This document shows, piece after piece, positions 46,115 to 56,204 of a stretch of DNA of 64,000 bases (within the stretch, counting starts at the first letter, position 1; each line of letters begins with the position of its first letter). The notes under the pieces are model-generated. The model was not told the DNA's origin, made no database searches, and was given only the letters and a program-made list of their open reading frames with translations. The translations under genes and the position numbers were made by a program. This DNA comes from Clostridiales bacterium (lineage in GTDB: Bacteria > Bacillota > Clostridia > Oscillospirales > Acutalibacteraceae): positions 1 to 64,000 of the forward strand of contig JAILOG010000012.1 of the NCBI GenBank assembly GCA_024690965.1, read 5' to 3'.

Positions 46115-47446
46115 ATGAAGAGAATCCCAAAATCACTTTTCTTCATACTTGCTATCGCCATAGCTGTATTCAGCGTTTTGTCTATAGTGGGCGTTTACTC
46201 ACGTACAGGCGACAACCAGACTCCCGTAGTTAAGGGTATAGGCGATATAAGATGGGGAATTGACATCAAAGGCGGCGTTGAGGCTACGTTTAAGCCCGGC
46301 GAAGATTATCAGGCGGACGCCGACGAGATAGAGTCCGCCAAGTCTATAATCGAAACACGTCTTGTAGCAAAAAACATTACAGACTACGAATTATATGCCG
46401 ACGCGTCAAACGGCAGAATAATTGTTAGATATCCTTGGAAAGAGGACGAAAAAGAGTTCAACCCCGAATCTGCGATTCAGGAAATATCGGCAACAGCCAA
46501 GCTTACCTTTAAGGCAGGCACGACGTATGAGAGCGAAACACTTGTAGACGGCTCTATGGTTGCTAAAGCGCTGGCCGCCGTTGACGAAAAGGGTAATTAT
46601 GTTGTTTCGCTTGAAATGAACGACACAGGCAAAGAGGCTTTTGCTAAAGCAACTGAGCAACAATTGAATCAGCCTTTGTCTATTTGGATGGACGAGGTTT
46701 GTATTTCATCTCCGACAGTTAACAGCGTTATAACAGACGGTAAAGCTCAGATAACAGGTGATTTCTCCGCTGAAGAAGCAAACGACCTCGCGACAAAGAT
46801 AAACGCGGGCGCATTGCCCTTCAAGCTTGAGACCGTAAGCTTCGGCGCAATAAGCCCGACACTCGGTTCTTCATCGCTTTCATCTATGGCTATTGCGGGA
46901 ACTATCGCTATGATACTTGTTATTCTGTTCCTTATCATCTTCTACAGGCTTTCGGGCTTTATTGCTTCTATCGCTCTTTGCGGACAAATGGCATTGACAG
47001 TAGCGACAATATCCGGATTTTTCAACATATTCAACAGCTTTACAATGACATTGCCCGGTATCGCAGGTCTTATCCTTTCAATAGGTATGGGCTGTGACGC
47101 TAATATCATTACTGCGGAAAGAATAAAAGAAGAAATACGCTCGGGCAAGAGCCTTGAGAGAGCAGTTTACAAGGGTTGCCAAAACAGCTTCTGGGCTATT
47201 ATCGACGGTAATATGACAATCGTTATAGTATCCGTTATCCTTATGCTTGTGTTTGGTCCTTCAAACATACTTTCCGCTATATTCGGTCTTTCCACAACAG
47301 GCGCCGTATATTCATTCGGTTACACACTTCTTATGGGTGTAATTTCCAACTTCATTATGAGCGTTCTTTGCGGAAGAGCTATGTTTAAGGCTTGCGCGGG
47401 AATAAAAGGTCTCCGTAAAAATTGGCTTTGGGGAGGTAAAAAATAA
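46115..47446 (+). CDS. secD: Protein translocase subunit SecD
   Basis: A 443-residue membrane protein with one N-terminal membrane segment, a large external P1 domain (GIDIKGGVEATF, then ETRLVAKNITDYE), and five segments at the C-terminus with GMGCDANIITAERIKEEI. With SecF it uses the ion gradient to pull proteins through SecYEG. It is separate from SecF, unlike the fused SecDF of Bacillus. Its stop overlaps the secF start. Confidence 0.95.
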   Translation: MKRIPKSLFFILAIAIAVFSVLSIVGVYSRTGDNQTPVVKGIGDIRWGIDIKGGVEATFKPGEDYQADADEIESAKSIIETRLVAKNITDYELYADASNGRIIVRYPWKEDEKEFNPESAIQEISATAKLTFKAGTTYESETLVDGSMVAKALAAVDEKGNYVVSLEMNDTGKEAFAKATEQQLNQPLSIWMDEVCISSPTVNSVITDGKAQITGDFSAEEANDLATKINAGALPFKLETVSFGAISPTLGSSSLSSMAIAGTIAMILVILFLIIFYRLSGFIASIALCGQMALTVATISGFFNIFNSFTMTLPGIAGLILSIGMGCDANIITAERIKEEIRSGKSLERAVYKGCQNSFWAIIDGNMTIVIVSVILMLVFGPSNILSAIFGLSTTGAVYSFGYTLLMGVISNFIMSVLCGRAMFKACAGIKGLRKNWLWGGKK

Positions 47447-48384
47447 TGAAAATTACCCATATCAAATTTGCGGAGAATGTTAAAAAATATGTTTGCATTT
47501 CCGCTGCAGTAATATTAATAGGTATCATATGCAACTTTGTTTTCGGAGTTCATCTTGATATACAATTCACAGGCGGTACAATCCTTTCCTACAACTATCA
47601 GGGTGACATAGAAGAAAACGAATTGAAAGCTTTCGCGCAAGAGATCACCGACGACAGGATAACAATGACTCTCTCCAAAAACTTCGCGGGCAACGGCAAT
47701 GTTCTCTCCCTGCAATTACCCGGTGACGATACCATCACCCCCGAGGGTCAGAAAGAAATCACAACAAAGCTTCAGGAAAAATACGCCGATAATAACTTCA
47801 CACTCAGCGAATCTTCATCGGTTGAGCCTACAATGGGTCTTATGTTCTTCCTCAAGTGCCTGTGCGCTATCGCGATAGCTGCTGTTATAATCGTTATATA
47901 TGTCGCTATCAGATTTAAAAAGATCGGCGGTCTTTCAGCCGGCTGTATGGCTTTGGTAGCGCTTTGCCAGGATATAGTAATCGTTTACTTTACGTTTGTA
48001 ATTCTCCGCTTGCCGATAGACAGTAACTTTATGGCTGTTATTCTTATGATACTCGGTTACTCTATAAACGATACTATCGTTATATATGACCGTGTAAGAG
48101 AAAACCGCAGACTGATGGGCAAGCACGCCACAAACGCGGAAGTATTTAACAAAAGCGCGAACCAAATGCTTAAACGTACAATATTCACTTCTTTGACAAC
48201 TATTATGGCTATCGGAACCGTGCTTGTTGTTTCAATAGCTATGGGTATTGATTCGGTAAGATCGTTTGCACTTCCGATGATGCTCGGCGTTGTATACGGC
48301 TGCTACAGCTCAAACTGCATCGCGGGTCCTTTGTGGGTTGCATGGCAAAACCATAAAGACAAAAAAGCCGCCGCAAACGGCTGA
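47446..48384 (+). CDS. secF: Protein translocase subunit SecF
   Basis: A 312-residue protein with six membrane segments. LDIQFTGGTILSY marks the first external domain and GYSINDTIVIYDRVRENRR the conserved segment. It completes the SecDF complex and is coupled to secD by a one-base overlap (TAATG). Confidence 0.95.
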   Translation: MKITHIKFAENVKKYVCISAAVILIGIICNFVFGVHLDIQFTGGTILSYNYQGDIEENELKAFAQEITDDRITMTLSKNFAGNGNVLSLQLPGDDTITPEGQKEITTKLQEKYADNNFTLSESSSVEPTMGLMFFLKCLCAIAIAAVIIVIYVAIRFKKIGGLSAGCMALVALCQDIVIVYFTFVILRLPIDSNFMAVILMILGYSINDTIVIYDRVRENRRLMGKHATNAEVFNKSANQMLKRTIFTSLTTIMAIGTVLVVSIAMGIDSVRSFALPMMLGVVYGCYSSNCIAGPLWVAWQNHKDKKAAANG

Positions 48385-48405
48385 TAAAAATTTAAGTTTA
48401 TTAGA

Positions 48406-48435
48406 GGACAGCTTCATTTTGAGGCTGTCCTTTTT
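48406..48435 (+). terminator. Terminator after secF
   Basis: GGACAGC at 48406-48412 pairs with GCTGTCC at 48424-48430, then five T at 48431-48435. Confidence 0.85.
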
Positions 48436-48499
48436 ATGTATAAGCACATAGAATTAATTTTCTAAACAAACTGAAAACTTTAAATAACGGTATAATAAC

Positions 48500-48540
48500 G
48501 CTCCGCAAATATAGGACGTAGCGTCCGGTATCTGCGGAGC
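48500..48540 (-). terminator. Hairpin downstream of serS
   Basis: GCTCCGCA at 48500-48507 pairs with TGCGGAGC at 48533-48540, with an inner GGAC/GTCC stem. It is probably the end of the parA-parB-serS transcript, although the T run is weak on that strand. Confidence 0.5.
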
Positions 48541-48609
48541 ATATTTTAAAGCTTAATTTCTGACAATTGGATCCATAAGCTGCCTGTTGTGCAATTATTT
48601 AAAAATCAA

Positions 48610-49884
48610 TTACTTTATTACCTTTAATCCACCCATATAAGGAACAAGAACATCGGGAACGGTAACGCTACCGTCCTCGTTTTGATAGTTCTCCAAGATT
48701 GCGGCAACTGTTCTTCCCACGGCAACACCCGAGCCGTTCAATGTATAAACAAGCTGTGCTTTGTCTTTGGGGTTATCCTTATATCTTATTGCCGCGCGCC
48801 TTGCCTGATAATCCTCAAAGCAAGAACAGGAGGAAATCTCGCAGTATCTGTTATAAGAAGGCATCCAAACCTCTATGTCATATGTTTTTGCGGAGCTGAA
48901 GCCGATATCGCCCGTTGACAGACAAACCACCCTGTAAGGGAGCTTTAAAAGCTGCAATACGCGCTCGGCGTCGTTTGTAAGTCCTTCAAGCTCTTTGTAG
49001 CCGTCCTCAGGCTTGCAGAATTTAACGAGCTCGACCTTGTTGAACTGATGCTGTCTTATAAGACCTCTTGTGTCTCTTCCCGCGGACCCTGCCTCAGCGC
49101 GGAAGCAAGCGGAATACGCGCAATATTTAATAGGCAACTTATTGCCGTCCAATATTTCGTCACGGTGATAATTTGTTACAGGCACTTCTGCGGTGGGTAT
49201 AAGAAAATAATCGGGATCGGTAAGCTTAAACGCGTCTTCTTCAAATTTTGGAAGCTGTCCCGTGCCTGTCATAGAAGCCCTGTTTGCCATATACGGAGGG
49301 AATATTTCGGTGTAGCCGTTAGATGTGTGTGTATCAAGGAAAAAGTTGATTATCGCACGCTCAAGCCTTGCGCCTGCGTTTAAATAAAAGTGAAAGCGTT
49401 TGCCCGTTACCTTTGCGGCACGCTCGGGGTCGAGAATACCGAGGTCTTTTCCTATATCCCAGTGGGCTTTAGGCTCAAAGTCAAAATTTCTCGGCTCGCT
49501 GAATCTTCTTATCTCCACGTTTTCGGTGTCATCCTTACCCACGGGAACAGTCTCGTTCGGCATATTGGGTATTGAAAGCAAAATGGCGCGCTGTTTATCT
49601 TCAAGCTCCGAAAGCTTTGTGTTGAGTTCTGCGATTTCATCGGATAAAGCCTTTAATTCCGAGAAAACAGCGGAAGCGTCGCCGCCCAATTTCTTTATCG
49701 CCGGAATCTCTTTATTCTTTAAGTTTTGCTGTGCCTTTTTCGATTCCGATTTTGCGATTATCTCACGCCTTTGCGCGTCGATTTCGAGTATTTCGTCAAT
49801 TTTCGCGTCAAAGTCGGCATTTCTGGTTTTCATTGCGTCTTTTACTTTTTGAGGGTTTTCTCTTATTACCTTTATATCAAGCAT
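48610..49884 (-). CDS. serS: Seryl-tRNA synthetase
   Basis: A 424-residue class II synthetase: an N-terminal coiled-coil arm that binds tRNA-Ser (residues 30-100), then motif 2 ([28 protein letters not shown]) and motif 3 ([18 protein letters not shown]). It follows parB by 18 bases on the same strand with AAGGAGATG before its ATG. There is no room for the T-box that often precedes serS in Firmicutes. Confidence 0.97.
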   Translation of the reverse strand: MLDIKVIRENPQKVKDAMKTRNADFDAKIDEILEIDAQRREIIAKSESKKAQQNLKNKEIPAIKKLGGDASAVFSELKALSDEIAELNTKLSELEDKQRAILLSIPNMPNETVPVGKDDTENVEIRRFSEPRNFDFEPKAHWDIGKDLGILDPERAAKVTGKRFHFYLNAGARLERAIINFFLDTHTSNGYTEIFPPYMANRASMTGTGQLPKFEEDAFKLTDPDYFLIPTAEVPVTNYHRDEILDGNKLPIKYCAYSACFRAEAGSAGRDTRGLIRQHQFNKVELVKFCKPEDGYKELEGLTNDAERVLQLLKLPYRVVCLSTGDIGFSSAKTYDIEVWMPSYNRYCEISSCSCFEDYQARRAAIRYKDNPKDKAQLVYTLNGSGVAVGRTVAAILENYQNEDGSVTVPDVLVPYMGGLKVIK

Positions 49885-49902
49885 TACTAAACATCTCCTT
49901 AA

Positions 49903-50757
49903 TCAGTTTTTATCTTCAAAGCTTTTTATAAGCTTTTTTAAGTCGTCTTCATCAAAAAATTCTATTTGCAGGGTGCCTTTGTTTCCCGAAGAGGATTTAA
50001 TCGTAACTTTTCTTCCGAAAAATTCGCTGAGTGACATTTCCGCTTCTCTGTATAGCGGCTTTACCGGCTTTTTACGCGGAGCCGTATCAGCAAGCTCACG
50101 CTGTTTTGCCATTTTTTCAAGCTCACGAACGGTAAGTCCGTCGTTTTCCGCAAGCTTTGCAGCCGCGAGCATATCGTCATAATTTTTGAAAAGCAGAAGA
50201 CTTCGGGCTTGTCCGTTGCTTAACGAGCCGTTTTTCACCTTTTCGAGAATTTGTTCGGGCAGGCTTAAAATTCTGAGGGCGTTTGCTATAACAGGGCGTG
50301 ACTTGCCCACTGTTTTCGCAACTTCGTCCTGAGAGAGTTCATATTCATCTATCAGCATTTTATAGCCGAGTGCTTCTTCTATGGGGTTAAGGTCTTCACG
50401 CTGCAGGTTTTCTATCAACGCTATTTCGGCTGTTTCACGGTCATTCAAATCCTTTATTATAACGGGCACTTCCGTCAGACCTGCCATGCGGCACGCCCTG
50501 AAACGCCGCTCACCCGCAACTATTTGATAACCTCCCTCAATAAGCGGTCTTACAAGCAGAGGTTGTATAAGTCCGTGCTTTGATATTGATTCGGCAAGCT
50601 CCGAGATGGCCGCCTCATCAAATGATTTTCTCGGCTGGGTTCTGTTGGGCTCAATTTCAGATAACCTGAGGGTCGTTGTATCGGTGCTGTTTTCGGTGGT
50701 GTTTTGCTCAAACAAATCGCTTAAGCCGCGTCCCAATCCGCCTTTTTTTGCTGCCAA
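49903..50757 (-). CDS. parB: Chromosome partition protein ParB (Spo0J)
   Basis: A 284-residue protein with the KKGGLGRGLSDLF opening, the ParB/Srx CTP-binding motif (GERRFRAC) and ENLQREDLNPIEEA, and a helix-turn-helix (SQDEVAKTVGKSRPVIANALRIL) that binds parS sites. TTG start at 50757 immediately follows the parA stop. In spore-formers Spo0J links chromosome partition to sporulation through Soj. Confidence 0.95.
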   Translation of the reverse strand: MAAKKGGLGRGLSDLFEQNTTENSTDTTTLRLSEIEPNRTQPRKSFDEAAISELAESISKHGLIQPLLVRPLIEGGYQIVAGERRFRACRMAGLTEVPVIIKDLNDRETAEIALIENLQREDLNPIEEALGYKMLIDEYELSQDEVAKTVGKSRPVIANALRILSLPEQILEKVKNGSLSNGQARSLLLFKNYDDMLAAAKLAENDGLTVRELEKMAKQRELADTAPRKKPVKPLYREAEMSLSEFFGRKVTIKSSSGNKGTLQIEFFDEDDLKKLIKSFEDKN

Positions 50758-51528
50758 TCAATTCACCTTATTTCTTCTTATAATTTCGTTGGCAAGCGCC
50801 ATATAAGCGTCGCTGCCCTTGTTGCTTCTGTCGTAATACATAATGGGCTTTCCGTGGCTCGGCGCTTCCGAGATCCTTACACTGCGCGGTATAACTGTTG
50901 AAAACACCTTTTTGGGAAAGAATTTTTTAACTTCTTCCACAACCTGTTGTGTAAGGTTGAGTCTGCCATCGTACATTGTAAGCAACACGCCTTCAATATC
51001 GAGAAGGGGATTATATTTGCGTTTTACTATTCTTACCGTTGACATAAGCTGACTCAAGCCCTCCAATGCGTAAAACTCGCATTGTATAGGCACCAAAACC
51101 GTGTCCGCCAAACTCAAAGCGTTTATTGTCACAAGCCCCAGCGAGGGCGGGCAGTCTATTATAATATAATCATAATAGCCCCTTACGGTGCTTACGGCGT
51201 TTTTTAGTATAAACTCTCTGTTTTGCATATCCGCAAGCGCCAGATCAGCCGCCGCCAAATCTAAGCTTGAGGGCAGAATATCAAGCCGAGGATACACGGT
51301 TTGAAAAACAGCTTCGTTTGCAGTAACGCCGTTTATCAAAACATCGTATGCCGACACGGGAATAGAACGCTTGTCTATGCCCACGCCGCTTGTGGCGTTG
51401 CCCTGAGGGTCTATATCTATGAGTAATGTATTCTTTTCACAAATTCCCAAACCGGCGGAAATATTTACCGCGGATGTGGTTTTTCCCACGCCGCCCTTTT
51501 GGTTGGCAACAGCTATTACTTTTCCCAT
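50758..51528 (-). CDS. parA: Chromosome partition ATPase ParA (Soj)
   Basis: A 256-residue protein from the ATG at 51528, which gives the usual MGKVIAVANQKGGVGKTT start with the deviant Walker A motif; DPQGN and IIDCPPSLG follow. The best ribosome-binding sequence is about 35 bases upstream, next to an in-frame GTG at 51567, so a 269-residue form with a 13-residue extension is possible. Soj controls DnaA and, with Spo0J, segregation. Confidence 0.93.
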   Translation of the reverse strand: MGKVIAVANQKGGVGKTTSAVNISAGLGICEKNTLLIDIDPQGNATSGVGIDKRSIPVSAYDVLINGVTANEAVFQTVYPRLDILPSSLDLAAADLALADMQNREFILKNAVSTVRGYYDYIIIDCPPSLGLVTINALSLADTVLVPIQCEFYALEGLSQLMSTVRIVKRKYNPLLDIEGVLLTMYDGRLNLTQQVVEEVKKFFPKKVFSTVIPRSVRISEAPSHGKPIMYYDRSNKGSDAYMALANEIIRRNKVN

Positions 51529-51601
51529 TTTATTTATGTGATACCGCAGAGTAACCCTGTGATTCACCTTTCCCCTTTAAAGTTTTCCAAATACGACTTA
51601 A

Positions 51602-51629
51602 ATTATATCACTTTATTTACCATAGTAAA
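51602..51629 (-). promoter_or_regulatory. Promoter of parA-parB-serS
   Basis: Read on the minus strand: TTTACT (51629-51624), 16 bases, TATAAT (51607-51602), with an extended -10 TG. Confidence 0.6.
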
Positions 51630-51780
51630 AGGGATTTTTAAAAATTTTTAAATTTTGTCTGTGACAAAATAGTTGCTGCCCTTATGTCGGGTATAACAGA
51701 AAATAATTTAACCTCTTTATTGTGTAAAACCGCGTAATGCTCCGATGCAATATGATAACCCTATTAATTTTTGCAAAATA

Positions 51781-51809
51781 TTGATTTATTTGCCGTTTTG
51801 ATATATTAT
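51781..51809 (+). promoter_or_regulatory. Promoter of dapF-dapL
   Basis: TTGATT at 51781-51786, 17 bases, TATTAT at 51804-51809. Between this and the divergent parA promoter (51630-51780) I see only AT-rich sequence. Confidence 0.5.
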
Positions 51810-51859
51810 TATCCTTGTGTGAATATTATTATAATCAACAATTAGCAAGGAGAGTATTT

Positions 51860-52702
51860 ATGAATTTAAATTTTACTAAAATGCACGGTTGCGGCAACGA
51901 TTATATATATGTGAACTGCTTTAAGGAAAGCCCCGGCGATTTTTCTAAGATCAGTATAAAGCTTTCTCACAGAAGATTCGGTGTGGGCGGCGACGGCGTT
52001 ATTTATATTTGCCCATCGGATAAAGCCGACGCAAAGATGCGTATGTTCAACGCGGACGGCAGCGAGGGCAAAATGTGCGGAAACGGCATACGCTGCGTAG
52101 GCAAATACTTGTTTGACAACAATATGGTAACAGGCGACAACGTGACCGTTGAAACATTAAGCGGAATCAAAACTCTTAAAGCTTACAGAAACGCAGAAGG
52201 CGCTGTAACAAGCCTTAGGGTGGATATGGGCAAAGCTGAGTTTATATGCAAAAACATACCCGTTTTAACGCAAGGCGAAGAAGCGATAAACGTTCCGTTA
52301 ACAGTGGACGGAAAAGAATACAGAATAACCTGCGTTTCTATGGGAAATCCACACTGCGTTGTGTTTGAAAACGATATAAGCTCGCTTAACCTTGAGAAAA
52401 CGGGACCGCATTTTGAGCATCACGAAATATTTCCCGAGGGGGTAAATACCGAGTTTGTAAAAATAAATTCGGAAACGGATGTTTCTATGCGAGTGTGGGA
52501 GCGAGGAAGCGGAGAAACATGGGCTTGCGGCACAGGTGCGTGCGCCTGCGTGGCTGCCGCGGTGAAAAACGGCTTTTGCAAAAAGAATACAGACATTACG
52601 GTTCATCTGATCGGCGGTGACCTTATAATTAATTACAGTGATGAACGGGTGCTTATGACAGGACCTGCCGTTACCGTATTCAACGGCAGTGTGGAAATTT
52701 GA
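51860..52702 (+). CDS. dapF: Diaminopimelate epimerase
   Basis: A 280-residue enzyme that converts LL- to meso-diaminopimelate for peptidoglycan and lysine. The two catalytic cysteines lie in MCGNGIRC and WACGTGACAC. The start ATG 51860 follows AAGGAGAG; an in-frame start at 51815 is not supported. It is 18 bases upstream of dapL, which makes its substrate. Confidence 0.96.
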   Translation: MNLNFTKMHGCGNDYIYVNCFKESPGDFSKISIKLSHRRFGVGGDGVIYICPSDKADAKMRMFNADGSEGKMCGNGIRCVGKYLFDNNMVTGDNVTVETLSGIKTLKAYRNAEGAVTSLRVDMGKAEFICKNIPVLTQGEEAINVPLTVDGKEYRITCVSMGNPHCVVFENDISSLNLEKTGPHFEHHEIFPEGVNTEFVKINSETDVSMRVWERGSGETWACGTGACACVAAAVKNGFCKKNTDITVHLIGGDLIINYSDERVLMTGPAVTVFNGSVEI

Positions 52703-52720
52703 CGGAAGGGAATTATTATT

Positions 52721-53911
52721 ATGAAAATCAATAACAATTTTAACAACATACAAGAGAGCTATCTTTTTAGTATGATAGCAAAAAAGACAAACGAATATAA
52801 AAAAGCCAATCCCGACAAAGAGGTAATACGGCTGGGTATAGGCGACGTTACAAAGCCGCTTTGCAAAGAGGTAATAAAATCGTTGCACGATGCAGTTGAC
52901 GATATGAGCACCGCGGAGGGCTTTCACGGTTACGGTCCTGAGCAGGGCTATGAATTCTTAAAGGAAGAGCTTGTAAAATATTACGCGGGCAAGGGCGTTT
53001 GTTTGTCATCGGATGAAATATTTATAAGTGACGGCGCAAAAAGCGACTTGGGCAATATTCTTGATTTATTTGACAAAGACAACACCGTGCTTATCCCCGA
53101 CCCTGTTTATCCCGTTTATGTAGACACTAACACAATGGCAGGCAGAAACATAGTTTTCTTAAACGCCGACGGTAACAACGGCTTTTTGCCCCTGCCCGAC
53201 GAAAGTGTAAAAGCCGACATAATATACCTTTGCTCACCCAACAACCCCACAGGCGCGGTATATAATTTTGAGCAGCTAAAAGAATGGGTAGATTACGCCA
53301 TAAAGCAAGACGCGATAATTCTTTTTGACGCAGCTTATGAGTGCTTTATATCCGGGGATGATCTGCCCACAAGCATTTATCAAATAGAAGGCGCAAAAAA
53401 GTGCGCGATAGAGTTTTGCTCCTTTTCTAAGACAGCAGGTTTTACGGGAACACGCTGCGGATATACCGTTGTGCCGTTTGATCTGGTAAGAGAGGATACA
53501 TCTATAAACAAAATGTGGCTCAGACGTCAAACAACAAAGTTCAACGGCGTTCCTTATATAGTGCAAAAGGGCGCCGCCGCAGTGTTTACGGCTGAGGGTC
53601 AAAAAGAAATAAAAGAGGCGATAGCGTATTACAAAGAAAACGCTTTGATAATCGCGTCTGCGCTTGACAAGCTCGGCATAAGCTACACAGGCGGCAAAAA
53701 TTCGCCGTACATTTGGCTTAAATGCCCGAATAATATGAGCTCTTGGGAGTTTTTTGATTTTTTGCTTGAAAAGGCGAATGTTGTAGGAACGCCCGGCGCA
53801 GGTTTCGGCAAAAACGGCGAGGGATATTTCAGGCTTACAGCTTTCGGAAACAGAGAAAACACCGTAAAGGCCATGGAGAGAATAAAGGAAGCGATAGAGA
53901 AATATCTTTGA
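52721..53911 (+). CDS. dapL: LL-diaminopimelate aminotransferase
   Basis: A 396-residue fold-type I PLP enzyme. [11 protein letters not shown], the [11 protein letters not shown] block and the [12 protein letters not shown] lysine region match DapL, which makes LL-diaminopimelate from tetrahydrodipicolinate in one step. Finding it next to dapF supports the DapL route rather than the succinylase or acetylase routes in this organism. Confidence 0.93.
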   Translation: MKINNNFNNIQESYLFSMIAKKTNEYKKANPDKEVIRLGIGDVTKPLCKEVIKSLHDAVDDMSTAEGFHGYGPEQGYEFLKEELVKYYAGKGVCLSSDEIFISDGAKSDLGNILDLFDKDNTVLIPDPVYPVYVDTNTMAGRNIVFLNADGNNGFLPLPDESVKADIIYLCSPNNPTGAVYNFEQLKEWVDYAIKQDAIILFDAAYECFISGDDLPTSIYQIEGAKKCAIEFCSFSKTAGFTGTRCGYTVVPFDLVREDTSINKMWLRRQTTKFNGVPYIVQKGAAAVFTAEGQKEIKEAIAYYKENALIIASALDKLGISYTGGKNSPYIWLKCPNNMSSWEFFDFLLEKANVVGTPGAGFGKNGEGYFRLTAFGNRENTVKAMERIKEAIEKYL

Positions 53912-53951
53912 CGCAAAGCGAAAAAGCCTTATTCTCAAGAAGAAAATGTCA

Positions 53952-53986
53952 CGCCGCGTGCGTGATTGATGAGGCGGAGCGCGGCG
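53952..53986 (+). repeat. GC-rich hairpin between dapL and the two-component genes
   Basis: CGCCGCG at 53952-53958 pairs with CGCGGCG at 53980-53986, much more GC-rich than its surroundings, followed by AAAATAAA and no T run. It may be a transcript end or a scattered palindrome. Confidence 0.4.
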
Positions 53987-54047
53987 AAAATAAATCTTTT
54001 CAGACTTATTTTAACGTTTGGCAATTGTTCTTAAACAGGAGAAAAAT

Positions 54048-54749
54048 ATGAAAATAGCTATAATGGACGACGATAAAGCTTTTTCGGAAAAGGCAAGGAA
54101 TATGCTCAACTGTATCGGCGAAAAGAACAATATTATTATAAATACCGATATTTATAACAACGAAACTGAGTTTACAAGCCATATAAGCGAATATGACCTT
54201 ATATGGCTCGATATAGAAATGCCGCAGATTAACGGTTTAGAGCTGTGCAAAATAATAAACGGGCAAAAACACGGAGATTTTCCGTATGTTATTTTTGTAT
54301 CCGATAAAGATAATCTGGTATTTGACGCACTGAGACTTTTTCCGTACAGCTTTATAAGAAAATGCGATATTGAGCTTGACCTTGAAAATTATATAACAAA
54401 GCTAAATGACAAAATAAATAAATCTTACAGGGAATATGTTATAAGGCAAAAAGCCTGTAGTGTAAAGGTTAACACGTCAGATATAATATATCTTGAAAAG
54501 CAGGGACATTACATTGATTACCATACGAAAAAAGGAAATTTCCGTGAACGGGGAAATATTTCGGAAAAGGAATCGGAGTTTATAAAACACGGATTTTTCA
54601 AGGTGAATCAAGGCATCATAGTTAATCCTGAATTTGCGGTTTCTCTGAACACCGGCGGAGTGCTTACACTGCAAGACGGAACAGCCGTTCCCATAAGCAA
54701 AGCTTACAGGGAAACGGTTAAAGAAATAATTGAAGTAAATTTAAAATAA
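54048..54749 (+). CDS. LytTR-family response regulator (AgrA-like)
   Basis: A 233-residue protein with a receiver domain (acidic MDDD near residue 6, phospho-acceptor Asp55 in IWLDIEMP) and a C-terminal LytTR DNA-binding domain (DIIYLEKQGHYIDYHTKKG, then FFKVNQGIIVNP). Regulators of this kind control bacteriocins, virulence or competence in response to peptides. ATG 54048 follows AGGAG. It lies 23 bases before its sensor kinase. Confidence 0.88.
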   Translation: MKIAIMDDDKAFSEKARNMLNCIGEKNNIIINTDIYNNETEFTSHISEYDLIWLDIEMPQINGLELCKIINGQKHGDFPYVIFVSDKDNLVFDALRLFPYSFIRKCDIELDLENYITKLNDKINKSYREYVIRQKACSVKVNTSDIIYLEKQGHYIDYHTKKGNFRERGNISEKESEFIKHGFFKVNQGIIVNPEFAVSLNTGGVLTLQDGTAVPISKAYRETVKEIIEVNLK

Positions 54750-54772
54750 CGGGAAAGTGTAAGGCGTATAAT

Positions 54773-56089
54773 ATGGAATTAAAGGATTGGCTGATTGAGA
54801 TAGGTACTAATTTATTTGACGCTACTATATTTGTAGGGTTTGTTTTCTTTATGCTTGAACCCAAATATACAAAAGTCAAAAATATCGCTTTTGGTTTGGT
54901 AGCGGTTGCTGTAATGTTTACGGCGCTTAACTGGTTTTTGTTTAACGGAATACCTTTTAACTATATAGACTCCTTTACCTACATTGTTATTATGTGCGTG
55001 TATTCGTTTATAGCATTAAAGGGTAATCCCTTATTAAAAACGGCGGTGTGTGTATTCGGATTTTTGATAAACACAGTATTAAGTTATTTGTTCGGTTTTC
55101 TTGTAAGCGCTTTGACGGGTGTTTCATTCCTTGATCTTGCCACAAAGCCCGTCATCGGAAGATATGTATGCATAGTTGTAATAATAATTACAAATCTTCT
55201 GGCATATATAGTCATAATAAAATTAAAAAAATCCCTCATGGTTATAAGAAAAACCGATTTGGCGGCGTTTGTTGTCGTGCCGCTGCTTGCGCTTGTGATA
55301 ATATATTCTTCCGTACTGCTGTTGTTTGCTTCAGATTTTATGTCTTCGCTTTTGCCGTATTTGCTGGCAATAGATATTTCCATGATTGCGGTTACGGTAA
55401 TTATTTGGCTTATGATGTCAAGAATAAGCAAAGACAACGAAATAAAAACGGAGCTTTTGCTTACACAGCAGAGAGAAGCGCTTTATAAAGACAACGCTTT
55501 GCAAACAAACTTACAAATAGAAAAAATATCGCGCATAAAGCATGATATGATAAACGACGTGCGCTGTATAAATAATCTGATAATCGGCAAAAACTATGAA
55601 GAGGCGGAAAAGTATTGCAATACCGTTGCAAATGAGCTTAACGCCGCTTATACCCCTATTGCCACATCTAACATTTTGCTTAACGCTGTTTTAAATGTAC
55701 AGTTGGAAAAAGCCGCCGAGGCAAAAGTTAAACTTGTCACAACTGTTCAGGATGACATAAAGCAATTTAATAATTTCTCGGATATGAATTCAATAATCGG
55801 TAATCTGTGCGACAATGCTATTGAATATGTATCAAACAACGATCTTGATGACAGGCGCATACGCTTTAGCATAAGCAAAGATGACGGTAAATATATAATA
55901 AGCTGTACAAACGCCGTAAAAGATTCGATACTTAAAAACAACCCCGAGCTTAAAACAACAAAATCAGATGCCGGAAACCACGGCTACGGCATAAGCATAA
56001 TAAGAGAGACAGCGCAAAAGTATTCGGGGGATCTTATTTGCGACGAGCAGGACGGATACATAACATTTTCGGTTGTTTTGAAAATATAA
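54773..56089 (+). CDS. Sensor histidine kinase, GHKL/AgrC-like
   Basis: A 438-residue protein with six membrane segments (about 10-215), a coiled-coil linker, a histidine box (RIKHDMIND, His257) and a GHKL ATPase domain (GNLCDNAIEYV and GNHGYGISII). It is the partner of the preceding LytTR regulator. No AgrB-type processing enzyme or signal-peptide gene is next to the pair, so the signal is unknown; the kinase has the general shape of peptide sensors. Confidence 0.87.
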   Translation: MELKDWLIEIGTNLFDATIFVGFVFFMLEPKYTKVKNIAFGLVAVAVMFTALNWFLFNGIPFNYIDSFTYIVIMCVYSFIALKGNPLLKTAVCVFGFLINTVLSYLFGFLVSALTGVSFLDLATKPVIGRYVCIVVIIITNLLAYIVIIKLKKSLMVIRKTDLAAFVVVPLLALVIIYSSVLLLFASDFMSSLLPYLLAIDISMIAVTVIIWLMMSRISKDNEIKTELLLTQQREALYKDNALQTNLQIEKISRIKHDMINDVRCINNLIIGKNYEEAEKYCNTVANELNAAYTPIATSNILLNAVLNVQLEKAAEAKVKLVTTVQDDIKQFNNFSDMNSIIGNLCDNAIEYVSNNDLDDRRIRFSISKDDGKYIISCTNAVKDSILKNNPELKTTKSDAGNHGYGISIIRETAQKYSGDLICDEQDGYITFSVVLKI

Positions 56090-56204
56090 ATATAATAAAA
56101 AAATCGGTTTTTCACGAATAATTGCGGTATCAAATAAATTTGGACAGCATTGTGTATATGACACAAATAAGCCTGCATAATTGTGCGAATCCAAATGAAA
56201 ATGA

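Noticed and set aside
49885-49902. Possible T-box riboswitch in front of serS
   Set aside because: Only 18 bases separate parB from serS, so no leader RNA can fit there.
49903-51860. A parS site near parA-parB
   Set aside because: No match or near match to the 16-base palindromic consensus was found by eye in or around the two genes.
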